Part shown: positions 17,274-25,828 of the stretch, piece by piece
Position numbering within the stretch: position 1 is the stretch's first letter
Layout: each line of letters starts with the position of its first letter
Source of the DNA: Sphingobium sp052327305
GTDB taxonomy: Bacteria; Pseudomonadota; Alphaproteobacteria; Sphingomonadales; Sphingomonadaceae
DNA length: 64,000 nucleotides
Direction: 5' to 3'
NCBI RefSeq assembly: GCF_052327305.1
Contig: NZ_CP182486.1
Span: 1,612,001 to 1,676,000, forward strand
Position numbers and translations under genes: made by a program
The notes under the pieces: model-generated
What the model was told of the DNA's origin: nothing
Database searches by the model: none
Seen by the model: only the letters and a program-made list of their open reading frames with translations

Positions 17274-17639
17274 ACATTATAAATTACGGAAATATAAGGA
17301 TATAACTGGGTTCACCTCATCAAGCTTGGCGGAAATTGCGCATGTGCCGAATGAATTTGTTGCCCGCTCAACATATATGTGTGTGTTATTGGCGATCTCA
17401 TCGGTATCGCGGAATTCCGCCTGCGCCCGGGAAGCGCCGGTCGGCGAATGCAATCCGTTTCGTGGTGCATAATCGCCTGTGGTCGCCAGCATTGCAGCGG
17501 GTTGTGGCGTGAGATAACTACTTAATTCTTCGGCGCGAATGATTGGGCCGGGAAGCGTCGGATTGCATGCCGGCCCGCGCACCCGGGAGCCTCCGGGAAA
17601 ACGCATTCTAGGTCGTAAACTCATAAATGACGTGCTTGA
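17274..17639. other. Intergenic region upstream of the TonB receptor; no gene seen
   Basis: This stretch is noticeably AT-richer than its surroundings up to about 17.4 kb. It contains GGCGGAAATT at 17328-17337, a 10-mer also found at 5817-5826 just upstream of another sigma-54 promoter. The short open frames here have no family resemblance and no ribosome site. The right end abuts the broken cydD gene. Confidence 0.5.
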
Positions 17640-19157
17640 GGGGTCCGAACGGCAAACAGATCGGGCCGGACGGCGCGCCGGGAAGGCTGGTTGTCCTTGC
17701 CAAGCGCCGTCGCCGGGATGGCCGCGGCGACGGTGCTGCGCGCGGCCTTACAGGCCCGCGCGGAGGCTGCAGGGCATGTCGCAGCGAACCTCGCCAAGCA
17801 GCGGCTGCGACGTTCCCTCTTCCCCAAGCTGCTCCTGTCGCGTGCGCGGGCGAGGCGGCTGCTCGGCGAGGAAATCTCCACCGCGGTCGATCAGGTGGCG
17901 GACCTGACGGGCTATTACGGTCGCTTCCAACCGCTTCGACTCGCGGCCGTCGCGACGCCGCTCGCCGTCGCGGGGCTGATCGCACTGGCGAGTCCAATCT
18001 CGGCAGCGATCCTGGTGATGACACTGCTCCCCTTCGCGCTCGGCCTGGCACTTGCCGGCGGCGCGGTGCGGCGTGCGGCCGATGCGCAGGTCGCAGCGCT
18101 CTCCCGCCTGTCGGGGCTTTTCGTGGACCGCATCCGCGCGCTGCCGATCATCCTCGCCTTCGGCGCCGAGGATCGCGTGACCCGGCAGGTCGACGCGGCG
18201 GTGCGCGACGTTGCCGATCGCACCTATGCGGTGCTGCGGATCGCCTTCCTTTCGTCGGGCACGCTCGAATTCTTCTCGGCCATCTCGGTCGCGCTGGTCG
18301 CGGTCTATTGCGGCTTCAACCTACTCGGGCTGCTGCCCTTCCCGGTGCCCGAGCAGCTCGATCTTCCGCGCGCTTTCTTTGCGCTGGCGCTCGCGCCCGA
18401 ATTCTACCTGCCGCTGCGGCGGCTCGCGGCCGCCTATCACGAAAAGCAGCTCGGTGAGGCGGCGCTGGCCGCCATCGGTGAGCGCGAGTCCCACGCCACC
18501 GCGCCGGATGCCCCACCGCGCCTGCAGCCGTTTGATCGTATCGCCGTCGCGGGCGCTTCGATCGACTATGGCGGCGGCCGAACGGTGGGGCCCTTCGACC
18601 TCTCGGTCGCCCGCGGCGAACTGGTCGCGCTCACCGGGCCGACCGGCAGCGGCAAAACATCGCTGCTCCATTTGCTCGTCGGACTGGCCCCGCTATCGGC
18701 CGGAACGCTGTCTGCCGGAGCCGAGCCGCTCGTGCCGGGCGCCGCGAACCAGCAGATTGGTTGGGCCGGGCAGCATGTCGTGCTGCTGCCGGGCACGCTG
18801 GCCGAAAACATCGCGCTGGCCGAGCCGGGCGCGAGCCGCGAGGCGGTCGCCGCCGCGGCGGCGCGCGCAGGCCTCGCACCGCTCCTCGCCGCGCGGCCCG
18901 ACGGACTCGACATCTGGATCGACTCGCGCGGCTCCGGCCTGTCGGGCGGCGAACGGCGGCGCATCGCCCTGGCTCGCGCGTTGCTCGCCGACCGGCCGGT
19001 CCTCCTGCTCGACGAACCCACTGCCGACCTGGACTCCGAAACCGCGGCCTCAATCATCGCGGTCCTGCGCGAGTTGGCCGGAACGCGCGCCATTCTCGCC
19101 GCCACGCACGATCCCGCGCTGATCGCCGCCGCGAGCCGCAAAGTGGCGATCGGATGA
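17640..19157 (+). pseudogene. cydD: 5'-truncated cydD (cysteine/glutathione ABC exporter subunit)
   Basis: The open frame encodes most of CydD: ADLTGYYGRF, SRLSGLFVDRIRALPIILAFG, VLRIAFLSSGTLEFFSAISVALVAVYCGF, ALAPEFYLPLR, then an ATPase domain with Walker A GPTGSGKTS, signature LSGGERRR and Walker B VLLLDEP. CydD is usually about 550-580 aa. Here the first 60-80 residues, with the first membrane helix, are missing: the frame opens after a TGA at 17637-17639 and has no good start (TTG at 17691 is the first). No cydAB oxidase genes are nearby. Base composition is more GC-rich than the flanks. Probably not functional. Confidence 0.7.
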
Positions 19158-20746
19158 CCGCGCTGCTCCCGCCCGGGCTCTCCAACTGCGCCCGGCCGTG
19201 GCGCGGCATGCGGCGACTTGCCGTCGCGGCAGGCGTGATCGTCGCGCTGTCGAGCGTCGGGCTGCTCGCGCTGTCCGGCTGGTTTATCACGGCCGCAGCG
19301 ATCGCGGGCAGCGCGGGGCCGCTGGCGGCGCGCGCGTTCAACTATCTGATCCCGAGCGCGCTGATCCGGCTGTTCGCGATCCTGCGCACCGTCGGACGTT
19401 ATTTCGAGCGGCTGCTGAGCCACCGGGCGGCGCTGTCGACGCTCGCGGGGGTGCGGACGCGCCTGTTCGCGAAGGCGGCTGCCGCGGAGGCGCAGCGAAG
19501 CCTGCGCCTGTCGGGAGGCGAAGCCGCCGCCTTGTTGAGAAGCGACATCGACGAGCTTGAGGATCGCCTGATCCGCGGGCCGGCGGTCGCCGGAGCGATC
19601 GTGGCCGGCCTGTCGGCGACGGCGCTGGGCGCGCTCGCGGGCCCGGGGCCGGCGCTCGCGATCGCGCTGTGCCTTGGGCTGTCCGCGTGGGCGACGCGAG
19701 CGTTGGCGCGGCGCCTCTTGCCGGAGCGCACGGCAGCCGCTGCGGCGGCGCTCGTGGACCTAAAGGTGGCGCTGACCGAATATGCCGCCGGCGCGGGCGA
19801 GATCGCGGTATATGGCCTCGTTGACCGAGTCGGCTCCGAGCTCGAGGCGTTGGCGGTGCGCCACGATGAAGCCGTCGCCGCGCTCGCCCGCGCGGAGGCG
19901 GCGGTCGCGACGCTCGTCCCTATGGCCGCTGGCATGGCGAGCGCGCTCGCCGTCGCGTCGGCATCCGGCGGGCCGCCCTTGGCGGCTATGGCGGCCCTTG
20001 CAGCCGCCGCCGCCGGCGAGGCGCTGGGCGGCCTTGCGCGCTCCGAGGTCAAGGCGCCTTCGGTCGCCGCCGCGCTGGGCCGCCTTGATGCGCTTGCGTC
20101 GGTGCGGGAACCGGAGCCAGCCCAGGCCGCGGCCGGCGCTCCAGCCCTGCGATCGAGGTCGCGGGTGAGCGCCATGAATTGCCGCCGGGCGCGCGCGTAG
20201 CGCTGGTCGGCCGCTCGGGTACGGGCAAGACACGGCTTCTCGAAACGCTCGCCGGCCTCCGTACGGACGCGCCGCAGCCCCTGCAGGTTGGCGGCGCGGA
20301 CGCCACGGCGCTCGGCCTGCATCGCCTCCGCCAGATCTTCGCGCTGGTCCCGCAAAACCCGATGCTGATCGCCGGCACGATCCTTGACAACCTGCGCCTC
20401 GCCCGGCCCGGCATCACCGAGCCGCAGCTCTGGGAAGCGCTGGAGACCGCCTGCCTCGCGGGGGAGGTGCGTGGCTTCCCCGATGGCCTCAACCAGTGGA
20501 TCGGCGAGGCCGGCCTCGAGCTTTCCGGCGGCCAGCGCAAGCGACTCGCGCTGGCCCCGGGGCCTTCTCGCCGAACGGCCGTGGCTGCTGCTCGACGAGC
20601 CGAGCGAGGGACTTGATGCCGCCACGGAAGCGAGACTCGCAGCCGCCCTCGGACGGTGGCCCGATCAGACTGGCTGTGGAGTCCTACTTGTCACGCATCG
20701 CCCGGCGATGCTCTCACTATGCAATTCGATCGTCGAGGTGAGATGA
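19154..20746 (+). pseudogene. cydC: cydC with two compensating frameshifts
   Basis: The start overlaps the cydD stop (ATGA). The first frame gives the CydC membrane domain (LLALSGWFITAAAIAG, FNYLIPSALIRLFAILRTVGRYFERL) to about 20150. The reading frame must then shift by -1 to continue with GARVALVGRSGTGKTRLL and LELSGGQRKRLALA. It must shift back by +1 near 20560, where four C replace the three expected (gccccgggg), to give LLAERPWLLLDEPSEGLDAA and the stop. The total length, about 530 codons, is normal for CydC. The shifts could be real decay or sequencing errors; the truncated cydD next to it favours decay. Confidence 0.65.
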
Positions 20747-20907
20747 CACAGAGTCGCCGATCGTCCAGGCAAAACCCCCGTCGGTCTTTCTAAGCTCATC
20801 ACCTTGCGCTTGCGGACAGATTTCCCGTTCAGCGGGAGATGAAGAAGCGAATTCGTCTAGCTTCCCCTCCGCGTTGGGCTGAGAAGATTGATTTGCCCCG
20901 CCCCCCA

Positions 20908-21105
20908 TCAGGAAAATCGGCGCAATCGCATCACCAGCCTGCGCTTCAGAAATGCGTCGCCGCGCCGATAGGCCCTGACGGTCGCGTCACCAACCTGGTG
21001 GGCCAACGCCTGCTCCACCACCGTCTCGGGATGATCCGTCATCTCGCCCATATAATCGCGGAAGGCGCTGCGCATGCCGCTGGCGGGATCGTCAGTGATG
21101 CCCAA
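20908..21105 (-). pseudogene. Tyrosine integrase C-terminal remnant
   Basis: About 60 residues match the end of P4/phage-type tyrosine recombinases: GMRSAFRDYMGE, then ALAHQVGDATVRAYRRGD with the late histidine of the active site and the catalytic tyrosine in AYRRGD, then LKRRLVM. Nothing upstream continues the enzyme: homology stops at about 21085, where a serine-hydrolase fragment on the other strand takes over. This is the scar of a former integrated element. Confidence 0.7.
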
Positions 21106-21432
21106 GACATGGCACTGGCCTGGGCGGCCCTTCTCGATGGACGCTTTCTACGCAAGCCCCTGCAGCGGGAGAGGACGGCGATCGTCTACCCGATGTTCGA
21201 TCCCGGCACCTACTACGGACTCGGCATGATGATATTCGAGGTGCCCAATGGCCAACGGACTCTTCGCTGGATCGGCCATGCCGGCGGCGCGCCCGGCACC
21301 AGTGCGATTGCGCTTTACTCGCCCGACGACGGCGCAATCGTAACGGTCGCGCTGACCGGTGACGGGTCAGCGACTGCGGGCGCGAACTTGCTGCTCAAGG
21401 CGCTCGCGCCATCCAGTCCAAAGGGGCGCTAG
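21078..21432 (+). pseudogene. Serine hydrolase (beta-lactamase class C family) C-terminal remnant
   Basis: The reading frame from about 21078 encodes AAGGIVSDAQDMALAWAALL, then YYGLGMMIFEVPNGQRTLRWIGHAGGAPGTSA and IVTVALTGDGSA. This is the C-terminal part of a class C beta-lactamase/esterase-type hydrolase, including the HAGG motif. The N-terminal half with the SxxK nucleophile is absent, replaced by unrelated sequence containing the integrase remnant. The open frame extends left to 20839 but that part has no family similarity. Confidence 0.65.
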
Positions 21433-21449
21433 GCTTAAAGGTCATGCCG

Positions 21450-22799
21450 TCAGATCACGCCCAGCGCGTCCATCGCTTCGGCCACCCGCACGAAACCGGC
21501 GATGTTGGCGCCCAGCACATAATCGGCCGGTGCGCCATATTCCTCGGCGGTCTCCGCGCAGCGATCGTGGATGTCGTGCATGATCGAGGCGAGGCGGTTT
21601 TCCGTTTTCTCGAACGACCAGCTATCGCGGGAGGCGTTCTGCTGCATTTCGAGTGCCGAGGTCGCGACGCCGCCGGCGTTCGCCGCCTTGCCCGGCGCGA
21701 ACAGGATCCCGGCCTCCTGGAACAGCCGCACCGCGTCCGGCGTCGAAGGCATGTTGGCGCCTTCGCCGACTGCGATCACGCCATTTTTTAGCAGCGTCTT
21801 GGCGTCGCTGCCGGTCAGCTCGTTCTGGGTGGCCGATGGCATGGCGATGTCGCACGGCACATCCCATACCGATCCACCCTCGACATAATGGCTCTTGCCT
21901 CCCTTCAGCTTCACATAGTCGCTGATCCGCTCGCGCCGGTGCAGCTTCACTTCCTTGACGAGATCGAGGTCGATGCCGTCCTCGTCGATCACATAGCCGT
22001 TCGAATCCGAGCAGGCCGCGATGATGCCCCCGAATTCGATGACCTTCTCCATGGTGTAGATGGCGACATTGCCCGAGCCGGACACGGTCACCCGCTTGCC
22101 ATCGAAGCTCTGCTTGCGGGTCGCCAGCATCCGCTCCACGAAATAGGTCGCGCCATAGCCGGTGGCCTCCGTGCGCGCGCGCGATCCGCCATGGAACAGC
22201 GCCTTGCCTGTCAGCACGCCCGCCTCATAGCGGTTGGTCAGGCGCTTATACTGGCCGAACATATAGCCGACCTCGCGCCCGCCCACGCCGATGTCGCCGG
22301 CCGGCACATCGGTATATTCGCCCAGATGCCGGAACAGCTCGGTCATGAACGACTGGCAGAAGCGCATTACCTCACCCTGCGAGCGCCCGCGCGGGTTGAA
22401 GTCCGAGCCGCCCTTGCCACCACCGATCGGCATACCGGTCAGCGCATTCTTGAAGGTCTGCTCGAAGCCCAGGAACTTGATGATGCCCACGTTGACCGAG
22501 GGGTGGAAGCGGATGCCGCCCTTGTACGGCCCCAACGCCGAGTTGAACTGCACGCGGAAGCCGCGGTTGATCTGCACCTGGCCGTTATCGTCCACCCATG
22601 GCACGCGGAAGATAATCTGCCGCTCGGGCTCGCACAGCCGCTCGATCAGCGCATTGTCGAGATAATGCGGCCGCTTCGCCACCACCCGACCGAGGCTTTC
22701 CAGCACCTCGGTCACCGCCTGATGGAACTCCGGCTCGCCGCCGTTGCGCCGGATGACGTCATGCAGGACCGGGCGAAGCTTGTCGTCAATTCTCAGCAA
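21450..22799 (-). CDS. gdhA: NADP-specific glutamate dehydrogenase
   Basis: 449 aa, the usual length. It converts 2-oxoglutarate and ammonium to glutamate. Motifs include GPYKGGIRFHPSVN, the catalytic lysine region GGGKGGSDFNPRGRS, the VPAGDIGVGGREVGYM segment and the dinucleotide-binding VSGSGNVAIY. The start is TTG (MLRIDDKL) with GAGAGGA about 8 nt upstream; the nearby ATG is out of frame. Monocistronic as far as can be seen. Confidence 0.95.
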   Translation of the reverse strand: MLRIDDKLRPVLHDVIRRNGGEPEFHQAVTEVLESLGRVVAKRPHYLDNALIERLCEPERQIIFRVPWVDDNGQVQINRGFRVQFNSALGPYKGGIRFHPSVNVGIIKFLGFEQTFKNALTGMPIGGGKGGSDFNPRGRSQGEVMRFCQSFMTELFRHLGEYTDVPAGDIGVGGREVGYMFGQYKRLTNRYEAGVLTGKALFHGGSRARTEATGYGATYFVERMLATRKQSFDGKRVTVSGSGNVAIYTMEKVIEFGGIIAACSDSNGYVIDEDGIDLDLVKEVKLHRRERISDYVKLKGGKSHYVEGGSVWDVPCDIAMPSATQNELTGSDAKTLLKNGVIAVGEGANMPSTPDAVRLFQEAGILFAPGKAANAGGVATSALEMQQNASRDSWSFEKTENRLASIMHDIHDRCAETAEEYGAPADYVLGANIAGFVRVAEAMDALGVI

Positions 22800-22887
22800 G
22801 TGTCATCCTCTCTCATAATATTCTTGGAATCCGGGGTTTGTCGGCGGCCCAGCTTCGGCCGAGGCAAGGTGGCGCGGTAGCAGGCGC

Positions 22888-23298
22888 TCAGGCCGTGGCC
22901 CGCTGCTTGACCTTGACGACCTTGAGACGGCGTTCCCGCCCCTCACGATCGGGCCAAAGGATCGACTGCCCTTCGCGAAGGCCAATCAACCCCGCACCGA
23001 TCGGCGTCAGGATGGAAATGCGGCCAGCGGAGATATCGGCGTCCTTGGGGTAAACGAGCTGGACCGAACGGGTGGCGCCGCTCGCTTCGTCAACGAAATC
23101 GATCGCCGCATGCATGGTCACGACATCGCTGCCGATGCTCTGGCGAGAGTGAATATTTGCGCGACCGATTTCGCGCAGGAGCAATTCGCTGACTTGCGGC
23201 AACCGGTCTTCGATACTCACGGCCAGGTCGGCCAGCGTATCAGCTTCGGTGTCGATCAGATGAATGGCAGGGGATGCAGTGGAGGCGCGCGTTTCCAT
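22888..23298 (-). CDS. rnk: Regulator of nucleoside diphosphate kinase (Rnk), GreA/GreB-like
   Basis: 136 aa, the length of Rnk. The C-terminal half is a GreA/GreB FKBP-like domain (VQLVYPKDADISAGRISILTPIGAGLIGLREGQ, in two recognisable blocks). The short N-terminal region is not a full GreA coiled coil. The domain binds RNA polymerase near the secondary channel. The ATG is at 23296-23298. The gene is isolated and faces away from the DUF983 unit. Confidence 0.85.
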   Translation of the reverse strand: METRASTASPAIHLIDTEADTLADLAVSIEDRLPQVSELLLREIGRANIHSRQSIGSDVVTMHAAIDFVDEASGATRSVQLVYPKDADISAGRISILTPIGAGLIGLREGQSILWPDREGRERRLKVVKVKQRATA

Positions 23299-23551
23299 GG
23301 TGCGGGCTTTCGGCGATGAGGGAGCGCGCGGCCTCGCGGGCTTCGCGCGTCAGTCTAGCGAAAGGTGCCCCGGGCTCGGGGCGTGCTGCACCGGAACCCG
23401 GGGCTAGATGCCCGCGAGAAGCTGACCCCCATGGAGTCGAAACCGGAAATGCCATGCTCGTCTCACCATGGAGCAAACATGGGGCCATGGTCTCCCGATG
23501 TCAAACCCGACTGCCGGTGCGACCGCCGAGGATCATTGGCACGTGCCATAT
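23299..23551. other. Intergenic region with several dyads; no gene seen
   Basis: Between the divergent rnk and DUF983 genes. It contains an 8-bp dyad gccccggg/cccggggc (23367-23374 and 23397-23404) and a 7-bp dyad accatgg/ccatggt (23465-23471 and 23485-23491). No convincing coding frame or promoter for rnk was identified. Confidence 0.4.
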
Positions 23552-23598
23552 ATCCATACATAGATTGCAAAAGGCATACAAAATGTCTATGTATGGAT
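23552..23598 (+). promoter_or_regulatory. Perfect 13-bp inverted repeat overlapping the DUF983 promoter
   Basis: The arms atccatacataga (23552-23564) and tctatgtatggat (23586-23598) are separated by 21 bp. A -35 TTGCAA (23565-23570) and a -10 TATGTA (23588-23593) with a 17-bp spacer sit between and inside the arms, so a bound regulator would block the promoter. The same ATCCATAC/GTATGGAT half-sites recur before the MocR-type gene 800 bp downstream. Confidence 0.75.
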
Positions 23599-23626
23599 TT
23601 CTACAGTGAGCAAGGCGACGAAAGAT

Positions 23627-24052
23627 ATGTCCGAAATCAGCGGCAGCGAGAAATTCGCGTGGATACTGCGGACCGGCTGGAAGGGGCTGTGCCCCCGCTG
23701 CGGCAAGGGCCACATGTTCGTTTCCTGGCTGAAGATGACGCAGAAATGCCCGGAGTGCGGACTCGATTATCGCTTCGCCAGTCCGGATGACGGCCCGGCC
23801 TTTTTCTCGCTTTGCATCGTGGCCTTTCCTCTCACTCTCATTGTCGTGTGGTTCCAGGTCGCTGTCGCACCGCCCATGTGGGTTCACTTGTTCACGTCCC
23901 TGCCGCTCATGATTGCGGGATGCCTGCTGCCGCTGCGCCCACTTAAAGGATGGCTGGTTGCATCCCAGTTTGTGAACCGCGCGCAGGAAGCAGGCACAGA
24001 AAAGCTTTGGGCGAAACTGGACGGACGCAAGGGCAGTGCCTTTGAAGACTGA
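23627..24052 (+). CDS. DUF983 family membrane protein with zinc-ribbon motif
   Basis: 141 aa from the ATG at 23627; a GTG at 23606 would add seven residues, but the inferred transcription start near 23600 leaves no room for a ribosome site there. Two CxxC pairs (CPRCGKG and CPECGLD) form a likely zinc ribbon, followed by two hydrophobic helices (SLCIVAFPLTLIVVWFQVAV and LFTSLPLMIAGCLLPL). DUF983 proteins are common in alphaproteobacteria and have no assigned function. It is directly followed, one base later, by a small unknown gene. Confidence 0.8.
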   Translation: MSEISGSEKFAWILRTGWKGLCPRCGKGHMFVSWLKMTQKCPECGLDYRFASPDDGPAFFSLCIVAFPLTLIVVWFQVAVAPPMWVHLFTSLPLMIAGCLLPLRPLKGWLVASQFVNRAQEAGTEKLWAKLDGRKGSAFED

Positions 24053-24053
24053 A

Positions 24054-24359
24054 ATGGCAACGCTGGCCGATGCGCGTAGGATCGCCGCCGCCCATTTCCG
24101 AGAGGCCGGGCGCGAAGATATCGAGCGCGTGATCCTCGCAGGACAGGGCGACGACTTTCCCGAGGTGCAGGTGGCCCTTATTGCCCTTCGCGACCTTGGG
24201 GCAAAGCTCGACCGATTCGAACGCGCCCTTGATGCCTATGCCGACAAGGATTTCTGGGGCGATGGCGATTGTTACGCCGCGCTGGCCTTCCACGATCAGG
24301 GCGAGATCGCCCGTGCAGCGCTGGCGGGGAACGACATTCTGGCTTACACGGCCGGCTAA
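24054..24359 (+). CDS. Small hypothetical protein
   Basis: 101 aa, soluble and acidic, with no family recognised. The ATG lies one base after the DUF983 stop, so the two are translationally coupled. It contains a predicted helical stretch LRDLGAKLDRFERALDAYADKDFW. It ends 54 nt before the MocR-type regulator gene and probably shares its regulation. Confidence 0.6.
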   Translation: MATLADARRIAAAHFREAGREDIERVILAGQGDDFPEVQVALIALRDLGAKLDRFERALDAYADKDFWGDGDCYAALAFHDQGEIARAALAGNDILAYTAG

Positions 24360-24375
24360 TCTCCTTCAGCATATT

Positions 24376-24417
24376 GTATGGATGCGAAGCCCGCTTTTTC
24401 GTAGGATATATCCATGC
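24376..24417 (+). promoter_or_regulatory. Second ATCCATAC-type dyad at the MocR gene start
   Basis: GTATGGAT (24376-24383) and ATCCATGC (24410-24417) form an inverted pair with 26 bp between; the right arm overlaps the ATG at 24414. The half-site is the same as at 23552-23598 with one mismatch, in the opposite relative orientation. This suggests autoregulation by the encoded regulator. Confidence 0.55.
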
Positions 24418-25796
24418 AATCCTGGAAACCCGACATTACGGACAGTCTTGGGCCGAAATATCTGGCCATAGCGGACGCGCTGCTGCGCGATGTCGAGGCG
24501 GGAAGGCTGACGCCCGGCATGCGCCTTCCGCCTCAGCGCGCGCTGGCCGGCTCGCTCGGCGTCGACCTCACCACGATTACCCGCGCTTATGGCCATGCCC
24601 AGCGTCTTGGCGTGATCGAGAGCGATGGACGGCGGGGCAGCTTCATCCGGGATCGTCAAAAGCCAAGCGCCACAATGGCGCGGTCGGAGACGGGGGATGC
24701 GGGAATGAACGCGCCGCCCGAATTGCCCGGCGGCCTGCTTTCTGTGGAATTTCGGCGATCGGTCGAAACGCTCTTGGGAGGAAGCGAGCCACTCGCACAA
24801 CAATATCAGCCGCGCGGGGGAATGCCGTCAGCACGGGAGGCGGGAGCCCGGCTGCTCGCCACACGGGGCATAGACTGTTTCGAGGACAGCGTGCTGATTA
24901 CGGCCGGGGGGCAGCACGCGCTGCACGCGATATTCAGTGCCGAGCTGAGGGCGGGAGACGTGCTCGCAGTTGCCCGCTTTGTTTATCCGGGGCTGCTGGC
25001 GCTTGCACGTCGCTTTGGCGTTTCGCTCCGCGTCGTGCCCTTCGACAGCGAGGGAATCGATGCCGACGCGCTCGCGCGTCTGTGCGAGGCCGAGGAGATT
25101 CGCGGGCTGTACGTGGTCCCCGCGAATGAAAATCCGACGACGGTGACGATGAGCCTCGAACGGCGGAAAGCAATTGCGCAGGTGGTCGAGCAGCACGGGC
25201 TATTACTGATCGAGGATGACGCCTACGGGCTGCTCGCCAAGGACCGCCTTCCGCCACTGGCCGCCCTCGCGCCTGACCAGAGCTGGCACATCGCAAGCGT
25301 GTCGAAAATTCTGTCTCCCGGTCTGCGTGTCGCGTGGCTTCGCGCGCCGGGGGTCAAGCAGGCATGGCGTCTCGCCGCCGATATCCATGAAACGGCGATC
25401 ATGGCGCCGCCGCTCAACACCGCGATTGTCTGCGGGTGGATCGATAACGGCCTGTTCGAGCGAATGATCGGGGAGGTTCGCGCCGAAGCGCGGACACGCC
25501 TTCAGATCGTGCGAAAAATTCTGCCCGCCTCTGCCTTCACGTCCCACGAAGATGGGTATCATCTCTGGGTGCCGCTTGGCGCAGATGCGGACATGGAGCA
25601 GATCGCGTCCACACTCCGCACCCATGGCCTCTCCGCCATAACCAGTGACGCCTTCGCAGTGGAGCGAGAGAGCGCACCGCCTGCTCTGCGTGTGTCGATC
25701 GGAGGGACCATAACAGGCCATCAGCTTGAGCGTGCGATGCGGCTGCTTGGCGCATTGATCGACCCGGACGCCACCCGAAAGGCCTCGCTGGTCTAA
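24414..25796 (+). CDS. MocR/PdxR-type regulator: GntR helix-turn-helix fused to aminotransferase fold
   Basis: 460 aa. Residues about 10-75 are a GntR winged helix (DALLRDVEAGRLTPGMRLPPQRALAGSLGVD, in two blocks). The remainder is a class I aminotransferase-like domain with the PLP region VSKILSPGLRVAWLRAP, whose lysine would carry PLP, and the ENPTT segment. MocR regulators bind a PLP-linked effector and often control a nearby gene and themselves. The shared ATCCATAC half-sites make the upstream DUF983 pair the likely target. Confidence 0.88.
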   Translation: MQSWKPDITDSLGPKYLAIADALLRDVEAGRLTPGMRLPPQRALAGSLGVDLTTITRAYGHAQRLGVIESDGRRGSFIRDRQKPSATMARSETGDAGMNAPPELPGGLLSVEFRRSVETLLGGSEPLAQQYQPRGGMPSAREAGARLLATRGIDCFEDSVLITAGGQHALHAIFSAELRAGDVLAVARFVYPGLLALARRFGVSLRVVPFDSEGIDADALARLCEAEEIRGLYVVPANENPTTVTMSLERRKAIAQVVEQHGLLLIEDDAYGLLAKDRLPPLAALAPDQSWHIASVSKILSPGLRVAWLRAPGVKQAWRLAADIHETAIMAPPLNTAIVCGWIDNGLFERMIGEVRAEARTRLQIVRKILPASAFTSHEDGYHLWVPLGADADMEQIASTLRTHGLSAITSDAFAVERESAPPALRVSIGGTITGHQLERAMRLLGALIDPDATRKASLV

Positions 25797-25828
25797 CCAC
25801 TAAGATGTTCGCAGTCGGTTCGGGTGCT

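Noticed and set aside
17263..17630. Small open frames in the gap upstream of the TonB receptor
   Set aside because: No ribosome sites, no homology, and they overlap promoter elements.
20747..20907. A possible integration site or tRNA end near the integrase remnant
   Set aside because: No tRNA-like cloverleaf and no matching direct repeats flanking the remnant could be found by eye.
23367..23404. GC-rich dyad gccccggg/cccggggc as a terminator
   Set aside because: It has a 22-nt loop and no T-run, and it lies upstream of both neighbouring genes, where no transcript should end.
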